Origin: JAKAXG01 sp035702985 | Lineage (GTDB): Bacteria > Actinomycetota > Acidimicrobiia > Acidimicrobiales > Palsa-688 | Length of the DNA: 19,254 nucleotides | Direction of reading: 5' to 3' | NCBI GenBank assembly: GCA_035702985.1 | Contig: DASSZD010000118.1 | Location: forward strand, 1-19,254 | Shown: in pieces, positions 1 to 6,740 of the stretch | How positions within the stretch are numbered: the stretch's first letter is position 1 | How the letters are laid out: the number at the start of each line of letters is the position of its first letter | Position numbers and translations under genes: made by a program | Notes under the pieces: model-generated | Told to the model about the DNA's origin: nothing | Databases searched by the model: none | Seen by the model: only the letters and a program-made list of their open reading frames with translations

Positions 1-1266
1 CACCTGGTGGCGGTCCTCGAGGACCGCGACCCGGAGCCCGACGTCGCCTTCGCCGTGCTCGGACCCAGCGAGGACGGATGGGTGGCCCTGCTGCACGGGC
101 AGGTCCAGGTGTGGGACGGAGCCCGCTGGATCAGCCCCGACCCCTCGCCGGGATGGGTACGGACGGCGGTCTGGCCCCGCCCCAGCTTCGCCGTCACCTC
201 GGGCGGCGCCTCGGCGCCGCCGGTGCAACCGGACTCGCTGTGGGACCTGGAGGCCGGCGTGGTGCCGGGGCAGGGCTTCGTGCTGGTACCGGCCGTGCCC
301 AGCCGGGCGGCGGCGGAGCCGGCCTCCCCGTCAGGGGGTGACCAGGCCGACGAGACCCTGCTGCTGAGGTCCGAACCGCCGGCGGCGGCGGCCGGGCTGG
401 CCGCCGGGGACCGGGTGGCCGACGCCGGGGACGCCACCGGGGGACCGTCCGCCGGGCTGGCCCCGCCGGGGGCCGACCTGACCCCCCGCGACGGCGTCGT
501 CCCGGCCGGGCCCCAACCGGTCCGGGGCGCCCCCGGCCCGGACGAACCGGAACCGGAACCGGAGGCGGAGCCCGAGCCTGTCGGGCCGGCCGGCGCCGGG
601 CCGGTGCCGGTCCCCCAGGCGGCCCCGACCGGCTCGCCCGCCGCCCGGGTGCTGGACCTCAGATCCGACGGGGTCCGGCGCAGGCTGGTCGCCTACCCCC
701 CGCTGCCTTCGGGCACCACCACCGGCCGGCCCGTGGCCGGCGCCCCGGTGGTGGCCGGGGTGGTCTGCTCGCGCGGCCACATGAACCGGCCGGGCATGAC
801 GTCGTGCGTCCGCTGCGGCGCCCCCGTCACCGGCGAGGAGGACTACAACGTCACCGGAACCCGACCGGCCCTCGGTTCGCTGGTGGTCGACGACGGCTCG
901 GTCTACCGCCTCGACAGCGGCTACCTGATCGGGTCGGACCCGGTCCGGGACCCCACCGTGCGGGGCGGCCTGGCCCGGGCCCTGGTGCTGGCCGGCGATC
1001 AGGTGGCCCCCAGCCATGCCGAGATCCGCCTGCACGACTGGGACGTGGTCATCACCGACCGGGACTCCCCGGGCGGCACCTTCGTGTACGGACCCGACTC
1101 CGGCGCCTGGGAGAGGCTGCGACCCTTCGAGCCCAGGGTCCTGCAGGCGGGCACCCACATCGCCCTGGGGCAGCGGGTGGCCACCTTCCTGACCCCGTGG
1201 CTGGCGGGGGCCCGCCCTGCGGGCAGCGACCGCGACGGCACCGGATCCGACCCCACGCCGGTCTGA
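1..1266 (+). CDS. FHA-domain protein with zinc ribbon (5' end cut by window)
   Basis: The reading frame is open to the first base, so the N-terminus is probably outside the window; a GTG at position 7 is the first possible start inside it. Numbering from that GTG (419 aa), residues 1-95 form a Trp-rich globular segment I do not recognise. Residues about 100-250 are a Pro/Ala/Gly/Glu linker with an EPEPEPEAEPEP run. Residues 254-271 form a short zinc-ribbon-like knuckle (C254, H258, C267, C270). Residues about 290-400 are a forkhead-associated (FHA) domain, a phosphothreonine-binding fold, with S336-H337 and the D-x-D-S-P-G-G-T stretch ending at T358. The usual GR pair at the start of the FHA core is G309-S310 here. 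Such proteins usually act as adaptors in Ser/Thr kinase signalling; the partner is not visible. The FHA call is confident, the role is inferred. Confidence 0.82.
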   Translation, partial: HLVAVLEDRDPEPDVAFAVLGPSEDGWVALLHGQVQVWDGARWISPDPSPGWVRTAVWPRPSFAVTSGGASAPPVQPDSLWDLEAGVVPGQGFVLVPAVPSRAAAEPASPSGGDQADETLLLRSEPPAAAAGLAAGDRVADAGDATGGPSAGLAPPGADLTPRDGVVPAGPQPVRGAPGPDEPEPEPEAEPEPVGPAGAGPVPVPQAAPTGSPAARVLDLRSDGVRRRLVAYPPLPSGTTTGRPVAGAPVVAGVVCSRGHMNRPGMTSCVRCGAPVTGEEDYNVTGTRPALGSLVVDDGSVYRLDSGYLIGSDPVRDPTVRGGLARALVLAGDQVAPSHAEIRLHDWDVVITDRDSPGGTFVYGPDSGAWERLRPFEPRVLQAGTHIALGQRVATFLTPWLAGARPAGSDRDGTGSDPTPV

Positions 1267-1271
1267 ACGTG

Positions 1272-1297
1272 GCGGGCGGCGGCCGGCCGCCGCCCGC
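1272..1297. terminator. 26-bp perfect palindrome, candidate bidirectional terminator
   Basis: The half-site GCGGGCGGCGGCC is followed immediately by its exact reverse complement, 13 bp per arm and all G or C. It begins 5 nt after the FHA gene's stop codon and its last base is the first base of the complemented lipoprotein stop codon (1297-1299). A hairpin here would sit at the 3' end of both convergent transcripts. There is no T-tract on either side, so it would be an I-shaped rather than a classical intrinsic terminator. It could also simply stabilise 3' ends. Confidence 0.6.
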
Positions 1298-1701
1298 TAC
1301 GAGACCCGGGCCCGGAACTTGGGGCAGTAGTTGTCGGCGGCGGCGGTGATGACCGCCCCCAGGTCCTCCGACGGCAGCGGCTTGGATCCCTCCACCAGCG
1401 CCAGCCGGTCGGCCAGCTCCACGTAGGAGGCGCCCGAGGCGAACCCGTCACAGGCGGCGTGCCCCAGCCTGATCAGCTGTGTGTCGCTACGGAACGAGCC
1501 GATCTGCGGGGCCGAGTCGTGCACCTCCGACAGGTAGGCGCTGTCGGCGGCCCGGCTGGCCGGCGACGAGCCGGAGCCGCATCCGGCCATCACGAGGGCG
1601 GCAGCCAGCCCGAGAACCACCCCTGCGGCCCTCCGGCCGGCTCCCGGCCGGCTCCCGCCGCCGCCCGGCCCACCGGCGCCCACGCTCCCCCGGTTGCGCA
1701 C
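1297..1701 (-). CDS. DUF732-family secreted lipoprotein
   Basis: The start is GTG at 1701, giving 134 aa. This start lies 7 nt after a TACACT -10 box, a leaderless arrangement; an upstream start at 1800 would add 33 residues ahead of a normal signal peptide and cross the divergent promoters. The N-terminus has a basic n-region ending in R23-R24, a hydrophobic stretch (28-38) and the lipobox-like M-A-G-C with C41 as the lipidated cysteine. A Gly/Ser linker follows, then a DUF732 domain (about 55-130) with the paired cysteines of that family in A-C84-D-G and Y-C126-P. DUF732 proteins are small exported actinobacterial proteins, best known in mycobacteria, with no agreed function. The gene converges with the FHA gene and diverges from the haemoglobin gene. 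Confidence 0.8.
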   Translation of the reverse strand: MRNRGSVGAGGPGGGGSRPGAGRRAAGVVLGLAAALVMAGCGSGSSPASRAADSAYLSEVHDSAPQIGSFRSDTQLIRLGHAACDGFASGASYVELADRLALVEGSKPLPSEDLGAVITAAADNYCPKFRARVS

Positions 1702-1708
1702 GCCGGCC

Positions 1709-1714
1709 AGTGTA
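1709..1714 (-). promoter_or_regulatory. -10 box of the lipoprotein gene (leaderless)
   Basis: On the minus strand this reads TACACT, a match to the actinobacterial TANNNT -10 element, 7 nt before the GTG at 1701. The transcript would start at about 1701-1702, at the start codon. I see no convincing -35 box. Confidence 0.5.
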
Positions 1715-1738
1715 GGTAGGCGAGTGCCCGGCGGCGGG

Positions 1739-1744
1739 TATCCT
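1739..1744 (+). promoter_or_regulatory. -10 box for the haemoglobin transcript
   Basis: The hexamer TATCCT is a good TANNNT -10 element. It lies 25 bp from the oppositely oriented TACACT box of the lipoprotein gene, so the two genes share a compact divergent promoter region. The predicted transcription start, about 1750-1751, coincides with the ATG of a short ORF at 1750, not with the haemoglobin start 71 nt further on. Confidence 0.45.
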
Positions 1745-1749
1745 CCGCT

Positions 1750-1824
1750 ATGGACGGGACCCCGCTCAGCATCCGCGACCGACCGGCCCGCCCCTGCCAC
1801 CAGACCCCCCAGCCCATGCGATGA
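1750..1824 (+). CDS. Possible 24-codon leaderless leader ORF
   Basis: The ATG lies 5 nt after a TATCCT -10 box, so it would be at or next to the 5' end of the transcript. The frame runs 24 codons and ends at TGA 1822-1824, which overlaps the haemoglobin ATG at 1821 in an ATGA junction typical of translational coupling. Twenty-two of 24 third positions are G or C, as in real genes here, though the local GC makes that weak evidence. The peptide is Pro/Arg-rich with one Cys and one His, no repeated amino acid run and no match I know. It could deliver ribosomes to the haemoglobin start, which lacks a Shine-Dalgarno. It may also be chance. Confidence 0.35.
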   Translation: MDGTPLSIRDRPARPCHQTPQPMR

Positions 1825-2210
1825 CCGACAGCTCCACTCTCTATGGCCGCGTCGGCGGCCAGCCGTTCTTCGAGACCCTGACCCGCCGCTTCTACCAGGG
1901 CGTGGCCGGCGACCCGGTGCTGCGCCCCCTCTATCCCGACGACGACGACGGGTTCGAGGCGTCCCGCCTGCACCTGGAGCTGTTCCTCATCCAGTACTGG
2001 GGCGGCCCGCCGACCTACAACGCCACCCGGGGGGCGCCCCGGCTGCGGATGCGCCACGCCCCCTTCCCCATCGGACCGGCCGAGCGGGACGCCTGGCTGC
2101 GCCACATGACCGAGGCGGTCCGGGCCGCCGGGATGTCCCCCCTCGACGAGGTCCAGCTGCTCGGGTACCTGACCACCTCCGCCCAGCACCTTGTGAACCG
2201 GCCGGCCTGA
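1821..2210 (+). CDS. glbO: Group II truncated haemoglobin (trHbO / GlbO type)
   Basis: This 129-aa protein is close in sequence to mycobacterial GlbO, a small haem protein that binds O2 and is linked to handling of O2, NO and peroxide. Visible group II landmarks are the proximal haem ligand H79 in L-R-M-R-H-A-P-F (F8), Y25 (B10), Y38 in L-Y-P (CD1) and W92 in D-A-W-L-R (G8). The distal Tyr/Tyr/Trp set is the one known from trHbO. The length matches the family. The ATG at 1821 is the only plausible start: no nearby in-frame alternative exists and the N-terminus aligns with GlbO. No ribosome-binding site is visible; translation may be coupled to the short ORF ending at 1824. The downstream transporter operon has its own candidate promoter. 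Confidence 0.93.
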   Translation: MTDSSTLYGRVGGQPFFETLTRRFYQGVAGDPVLRPLYPDDDDGFEASRLHLELFLIQYWGGPPTYNATRGAPRLRMRHAPFPIGPAERDAWLRHMTEAVRAAGMSPLDEVQLLGYLTTSAQHLVNRPA

Positions 2211-2222
2211 CCGGCTGGTACC

Positions 2223-2250
2223 TTGACCAGGCCCTGATCCGCCTTAGAAG
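2223..2250 (+). promoter_or_regulatory. Candidate promoter of the PRC/MgtE_N-NRAMP operon
   Basis: TTGACC (2223-2228) resembles a -35 box, and TTAGAA/TAGAAG (2244-2250) a -10 box, with a spacer of 15-16 bp, slightly short. It starts 13 bp after the haemoglobin stop. A start near 2257 would give a leader of about 34 nt, containing GAGG at 2281-2284, 6 nt before the ATG at 2291. Confidence 0.5.
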
Positions 2251-2290
2251 CCGCCCCCGCACCCCAGGGGCCTCCCCGCCGAGGTCGGCC

Positions 2291-3652
2291 ATGCTGCAGC
2301 GCCCCCGTCTCATCGCCAACCCGGCCCGCCCCATCCGTACCGCCCGGCGGCACCGCCAGAAGCGCCTGCTGGCCGTGCGGTCCATCCGTGACAGCCTGAT
2401 CTCGGTGGCCGGCCTGATGGGCAGCCCGGCCATCAACCAGGCCGGCGACCCCGTCGGCCGGGTGGTGGACGTGGTGGCCCGGTGGGACGGTGAGGAGGCC
2501 TACCCGGCGCTGACCGGCCTGGTCATCAAGATCGGTGGGCGGCGGTCGTTCGCCCCGATGAGCCAGGTGGCGGCGGTGACCCGCAGCAGCGTGACCCTGC
2601 TGGGCGCGGCCCGGCTCAGCCTGCTGGACTTCGCCCGGCGGGAGGGCGAGGTCCTGCTCGGCCGGGACGTCCTGGACCATCAGCTGGTCGACGTGGACGG
2701 CAAGCAGGTGATCCGCCCGGCGGATCTGTACGTGGCTCCCATCCCCGGTGTCGGCGCCCCGGTGCTCCGCCTGGTGGGGGTGGACATCAGCGCCCAGACC
2801 CTGCTCCGCCGGCTCGGGCCCAAGCGCTGGCGGGGGGTGCCCACCCCCGACAAGGTGATCGACTGGGCCACCATCCGGCCGTTCGGCAGCGAGGTCCCGA
2901 CCGTGAAGTTGCGGGCCTCGCAGGACGAGCTGCGCCGCCTGCGGCCCGGGGAGCTGGCCGACCTGCTGGAGGACCTGGGCCGCGACGCCCGCCAGGAACT
3001 GCTGGCCAGCCTGGAGCCGGACAAGGCGGCCGACGCCCTCGAGGAGATGGACCCCGACGAGCTGGGCGCCCTGCTGCGGGAGACCCCGCCGGAGGAGGCC
3101 GCCGCCCTGGTGGCCCGCATGGAACCGGACGAGGCGGTGGACGCCCTGCGGGACCTGGAGGACGTCGAGCGGGAGGAACTGCTCGAGCACATGGACCCCG
3201 ACCAGGCGGAGCAGCTGACCGGCCTGCTCGGCTACGAGGAGGACCGGGCCGGCGGGTTCATGACCACCACCCTGGTGGTGGCCACCCCGGACGAGACCAT
3301 CCGGTCCATCCGCCGGCGCCTCCGGCGCGAGCAGGAGCACGCCGGCGACGTCGACGGCATCGTGGTCGTCGACGCCGACGGCCACCTGATCGGCGACCTG
3401 CCCCTCTACGGGCTGGCCGTGGCCACCAACGACAGCCTGGTCGGGGACCTCCTCCCCGAGGGCGACCCGGTCTCGGTGCCGTCCGACGCCGGTATCACCG
3501 AGGTGGCGCAGAGCCTGGTCGACACCCGCCACTCGTCGGTGGTGGTCGTCGACGACGACAACAAGCCGGTCGGTCGCATCCTGGCCGACGACCTCATCGA
3601 CGCCATGCTGCCCGAGCGGGGCCGCCACCACTTCCCGAGGCTGCTGTCGTGA
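2291..3652 (+). CDS. Soluble PRC-barrel / MgtE_N / CBS-pair protein
   Basis: The protein has 453 aa from the ATG at 2291, chosen because GAGG lies 6 nt upstream; a GTG at 2375 would still keep the domains. Residues about 35-105 and 105-170 look like two PRC-barrel-like beta segments (for example G-D-P-V-G-R-V-V-D-V-V). Residues about 205-315 are an MgtE N-type helical repeat domain with recurring acidic E-M-D-P-D and M-E-P-D motifs. Residues about 318-445 are a CBS pair. In MgtE the N and CBS domains sense cytosolic Mg2+ and gate the attached membrane channel. Here no transmembrane domain follows: the gene ends in a GTGA overlap with the NRAMP gene. I infer a cytosolic metal-sensing partner of that permease. 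Automated labels of 'magnesium transporter MgtE' would mislead. Confidence 0.85.
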   Translation: MLQRPRLIANPARPIRTARRHRQKRLLAVRSIRDSLISVAGLMGSPAINQAGDPVGRVVDVVARWDGEEAYPALTGLVIKIGGRRSFAPMSQVAAVTRSSVTLLGAARLSLLDFARREGEVLLGRDVLDHQLVDVDGKQVIRPADLYVAPIPGVGAPVLRLVGVDISAQTLLRRLGPKRWRGVPTPDKVIDWATIRPFGSEVPTVKLRASQDELRRLRPGELADLLEDLGRDARQELLASLEPDKAADALEEMDPDELGALLRETPPEEAAALVARMEPDEAVDALRDLEDVEREELLEHMDPDQAEQLTGLLGYEEDRAGGFMTTTLVVATPDETIRSIRRRLRREQEHAGDVDGIVVVDADGHLIGDLPLYGLAVATNDSLVGDLLPEGDPVSVPSDAGITEVAQSLVDTRHSSVVVVDDDNKPVGRILADDLIDAMLPERGRHHFPRLLS

Positions 3653-4950
3653 CCGCGGAGGCCACCGACCTGGAGGGGCGCGTCGAAACCGCCCCCGGCG
3701 GTGAAGCCCCCGCCAAGCGAAGGCGCCGGTGGCTCACGTTCCTGGCCATCGCCGGGCCCGGGATCATCGCCGCCAACGCCGGCAACGACGCCGGCGGCAT
3801 CATCACCTACGCCTCGGCCGGCGCCCAGTTCGGCTATCGCACGCTGTTCTTCATGCTCCTGGTCACGGTGGGGCTGGTGGTGGTGCAGGAGATGTGCGCC
3901 CGCCTGGGAGCGTTCACCGGGAAGGGGCTGGCCGCCCTCATCCGGGAGGAGTTCAGCCTGCGGCTGGCCTCCTTCGCCCTGTTCTTCCTGGTGGTGGCCA
4001 ACGTGGGGCTGGTGGTGTCGGAATTCGCCGGCATCGGCGCCGCCCTGGAGCTGCTCGGGGTGAGCAAGTTCATCTCCGTGCCGGTGGCCGCCGTGGGCAT
4101 CTGGGCGCTGGTGATGTTCGGCTCCTACCGCTACGCCGAGCGGCTGTTCCTGGTCCTGTCCCTGGTGTTCTTCGCCTACCCGATCGCCGCCATCCTCGGC
4201 CACCCGGACTGGGGGGCGGTCGGTTCCGACCTGGTGGTGCCCCACTTCCTCGGCTCCAAGTCGTTCATCCTGCTCGGCGTGGCCCTGATCGGCACCACCA
4301 TCACCCCCTACATGCAGCTGTACGTGGCCGCCGCCGTGGCCGACAAGGGGATCGGGCCCGAGGAGTACCGCCTGGAGCGGATCGACACCGTGTCGGGGGC
4401 CATATTCGGGGACCTGGTCAGCTGCTTCATAATCATCGCCACCGGCACCGCCCTGGGCCGCTACGGGCTGCCGCTGGCGTCCGCCCACGACGCCGCCCGG
4501 GCCCTGCAGCCGGTCGCCGGGTCGCTGTCGGTCACCCTGTTCGGCCTGGGCCTGCTCGGAGCGTCCATGCTGGCCGGGGCGGTGGTGCCGCTGTCGACCG
4601 CCTACGCCGTGTCGGAGGCGCTGGGGGTGGAACGGTCGGTGTCGAGATCGTTCACCGACGCCCCCCTGTTCCTGTCGCTGTTCAGCGCCCAGATCGTCAT
4701 CGGGGCCAGCGTGGCCCTGCTGCCCGGGAACCTGGTCAACCTCCTGCTCAACACCCAGACCCTCAACGGTCTGATCACCCCGGTGATCCTGGTGTTCATC
4801 CTGATCCTGGCCAACCGCCGGCGACTCCTCGGGGACGCGGCCAACGGGCGGGTGTTCCGGGTGGTGGCCACGATCGCCGTGGTGGCGGTGGCGGCCATGG
4901 CCGCCACCCTGGTCGTCCAGACCGTCCTCGGCTGGTTCGGTGTCGGCTAG
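3649..4950 (+). CDS. NRAMP-family divalent cation permease with altered metal site
   Basis: The protein has 433 aa. GTG 3649 overlaps the preceding stop by 4 nt and has GAGG 8 nt upstream. A basic cytosolic N-terminus (K23-R27) leads into about 11 hydrophobic helices, the SLC11/NRAMP plan; G-P-G-I-I-A-A and A-G-A-Q-F-G-Y are clear family motifs. The metal site differs. The TM1 motif D-P-G-N is D47-A-G-G50, and the TM6 motif A-T-V-M-P-H is T216-T-I-T219-P-Y221, so the metal-coordinating Asn and Met and the His are replaced. Loss of that Met is a mark of NRAMP-related magnesium transporters (NRMTs) and separates them from Mn/Fe carriers. With a Mg-sensor-like gene translated just upstream, Mg2+ is the likely substrate, but this is inference. 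MntH would be the default but less apt name. Confidence 0.88.
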   Translation: MTAEATDLEGRVETAPGGEAPAKRRRRWLTFLAIAGPGIIAANAGNDAGGIITYASAGAQFGYRTLFFMLLVTVGLVVVQEMCARLGAFTGKGLAALIREEFSLRLASFALFFLVVANVGLVVSEFAGIGAALELLGVSKFISVPVAAVGIWALVMFGSYRYAERLFLVLSLVFFAYPIAAILGHPDWGAVGSDLVVPHFLGSKSFILLGVALIGTTITPYMQLYVAAAVADKGIGPEEYRLERIDTVSGAIFGDLVSCFIIIATGTALGRYGLPLASAHDAARALQPVAGSLSVTLFGLGLLGASMLAGAVVPLSTAYAVSEALGVERSVSRSFTDAPLFLSLFSAQIVIGASVALLPGNLVNLLLNTQTLNGLITPVILVFILILANRRRLLGDAANGRVFRVVATIAVVAVAAMAATLVVQTVLGWFGVG

Positions 4951-5848
4951 AGCCCGGCGGCCCCGGTCGCTGGCCGCCCGGGCGGCCGGGCTGACGGCCC
5001 GTCCGGCGCCGTACGGGCAGGTCAACCCGCTGCAGGCCGCCGTCCACGACGGCCCGGGGCCGGCGGTGGTGCTGCTGCACGGCCAGCCCGGCACCGGGCT
5101 GGACTGGCAGTGGGTGGTTCCCCTGCTCACCGCCGACTTCACCGTGGTGGTACCCGACCGGCCCGGCTACGGATGCACCGGCGGCCCGGACACCGGCTTC
5201 GCCGGCAACGCCGCCGCGGTGTTGGAACTGCTCGACCGGCTGGGCCTGGGACGGGCGGTCCTGGTGGGCCACTCGTGGGCCGGCGGGGTGGCCCTGCAGG
5301 CCGCCGTCGACCACCCCGGGCGGGTGGCCGGCCTGGTGCTGGTGTCGTCGGTCGGACCGGGCGGGGCGGTCAACTGGGAGGACCGGCTGCTGGCCGCCCC
5401 CGTCCTCGGGGAGCTGCTGGCCGGCACCGCCATCGGCGGGATGGGGCTGCTGCTCGGCAGCCCCCCGGTGCAGAACCTGGCCCGCCGGCACCTCGGCGGC
5501 CGGGCCCGGGACGGGATCGTGGCCCTCGGCCGGCTGACCCGGGGCCCGTCGCGGGTGTGGCGGTCCTTCGTGGCCGAACAGCGGGCCCTGCTCGACGAGC
5601 TGGAGCCGCTGGCCGGCCGGATCGGCTCCATCACCGCGCCGACAGCCATCGTGCACGGGGGCTCCGACCACGTGGTACCGGCCGGCGTCTCCGATCGGCT
5701 GCACCGCGACATCGCCGGGTCCAGCCGCCACGTGCTGGCCGGAGCCGGTCACCTGCTCCCCCACGACCGGCCCGCCGACGTGGCGGCCGCGGTGCGGGAG
5801 GTGGCGGGGAGGGCGGACCGGGCGCCCCGGCCCCCTTTGTCCGGTTGA
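4940..5848 (+). CDS. Alpha/beta-hydrolase fold enzyme
   Basis: The protein has 302 aa from GTG 4940, which overlaps the permease's 3' end by 11 nt. The fold signatures are the oxyanion-hole motif L-L-H-G-Q-P-G (45-51), the nucleophile elbow G-H-S112-W-A-G-G, a candidate acid D243 in G-G-S-D-H and the catalytic H271 in G-A-G-H. P72-D-R-P-G-Y-G is typical of the haloalkane-dehalogenase/epoxide-hydrolase/esterase branch, but the substrate cannot be told. The N-terminus is Arg/Ala-rich with no clear signal peptide, so it is probably cytosolic. Position suggests cotranscription with the two cation-transport genes, although no functional link is obvious. The stop lies 1 bp from the end of the convergent ftsX. 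Confidence 0.88.
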   Translation: MSARARRPRSLAARAAGLTARPAPYGQVNPLQAAVHDGPGPAVVLLHGQPGTGLDWQWVVPLLTADFTVVVPDRPGYGCTGGPDTGFAGNAAAVLELLDRLGLGRAVLVGHSWAGGVALQAAVDHPGRVAGLVLVSSVGPGGAVNWEDRLLAAPVLGELLAGTAIGGMGLLLGSPPVQNLARRHLGGRARDGIVALGRLTRGPSRVWRSFVAEQRALLDELEPLAGRIGSITAPTAIVHGGSDHVVPAGVSDRLHRDIAGSSRHVLAGAGHLLPHDRPADVAAAVREVAGRADRAPRPPLSG

Positions 5849-5849
5849 G

Positions 5850-6737
5850 CTAGACGGCCAGGTAGCGGCGGACGGCGAACGCCGACCCCAGCACCCCGAC
5901 GACGGCGCCGACGAGCAGGAGGACCAGCCCGGTGTAGATGGCCTCGTGGGGGGTGACGAACAGCTGGTTGGTGCCCAGGATGGTCTGGTCGGGCAGGAAC
6001 GAGGCGATCCAGTTGCGCAGCCCGTAGGTCAACCCGAAACCGATGACGGCGCCGATGATCCCGTGCAGGAAACCCTCCAGCATGAACGGCACCCGGATGA
6101 ACCAGTTGGTCGCCCCGACCAGTTTCATGACCGCCACCTCCCGGCGGCGGGCGAAGATGGCCAGCTGGATGGTGTTGATGATCAACGCCACCGCCCCGAC
6201 CAGCACCCCCACCGCCAGAGCTATGCCCAGGGTGCGCCATCGGGAGAACTGGTTGAGCAGGTTGGATATCTCCTGCTGGGCGTAGGAGACCTTGAGCACG
6301 CCGGGCTGACCCTGGAACTGGCGGCCCAGCTGGGCTATGTCCTGGGCCTTGGTCGGCACGACCCGGAACGACGGAGGCATGTCCTTGACGGTCAGCACGC
6401 TGACGATGTCGTTGTTGCCGCCGAAGATCTCCTTGAACTCCTTGTAGGCGTGCGGCTTGTCGACGAAATGGAAGGTCTTCACGCCGGGGGTGCTCGACAG
6501 CTCGTGGCTGATGGCCGCCGTCTCGTTGGTGGACACCGTCGGCTGCAGGAAGATGGCCATCTCCACCCCGCCCCGCCACTGCACCGAGGCCTTGTTGATG
6601 GCCTGGCGCATGACCAGCACCGCCCCCAGAGCGGTGAGCGACACAGCCATGGTGACGATGGCGGCCAGGGTCATCAGCAGGTTCCGGCGCAGGTTGCCGC
6701 CGGTCTCACGCAGGACGTAGCTGGATGAGATGGCCAA
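5850..6737 (-). CDS. ftsX: Cell-division ABC transporter permease FtsX
   Basis: FtsX (295 aa) is the membrane partner of FtsE; together they control peptidoglycan hydrolases at the septum. It shows the family plan: one N-terminal transmembrane helix (about 19-44), an extracytoplasmic domain (about 55-170) starting near E-M-A-I-F-L-Q, then three C-terminal helices. The cytoplasmic loop A-R-R-R-E-V-A-V-M-K-L-V-G-A is the most conserved FtsX motif. The start is TTG at 6737, 3 nt after the ftsE stop; the G-rich stretch at the end of ftsE may serve as ribosome-binding site. Length is normal. In many actinomycetes a peptidase or smpB follows; here the next gene is convergent and 1 bp away. Confidence 0.94.
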   Translation of the reverse strand: MAISSSYVLRETGGNLRRNLLMTLAAIVTMAVSLTALGAVLVMRQAINKASVQWRGGVEMAIFLQPTVSTNETAAISHELSSTPGVKTFHFVDKPHAYKEFKEIFGGNNDIVSVLTVKDMPPSFRVVPTKAQDIAQLGRQFQGQPGVLKVSYAQQEISNLLNQFSRWRTLGIALAVGVLVGAVALIINTIQLAIFARRREVAVMKLVGATNWFIRVPFMLEGFLHGIIGAVIGFGLTYGLRNWIASFLPDQTILGTNQLFVTPHEAIYTGLVLLLVGAVVGVLGSAFAVRRYLAV

Positions 6738-6740
6738 GTG

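Noticed and set aside
540..590. Short GAACCG/GAGCC repeats in the FHA gene as a regulatory repeat
   Set aside because: They encode an E-P linker in frame and are explained by low-complexity coding sequence.
1694..2290. N-terminal extension of the PRC/MgtE_N protein back to 1694
   Set aside because: It would run through the haemoglobin gene in another frame; the extension is Pro/Arg-rich. ATG 2291 with GAGG upstream is better.
3406..5142. A 578-codon minus-strand open frame under the NRAMP gene
   Set aside because: It is antisense to clear coding sequence and translates to a Gln/His/Gly-rich low-complexity string typical of GC-rich shadows.
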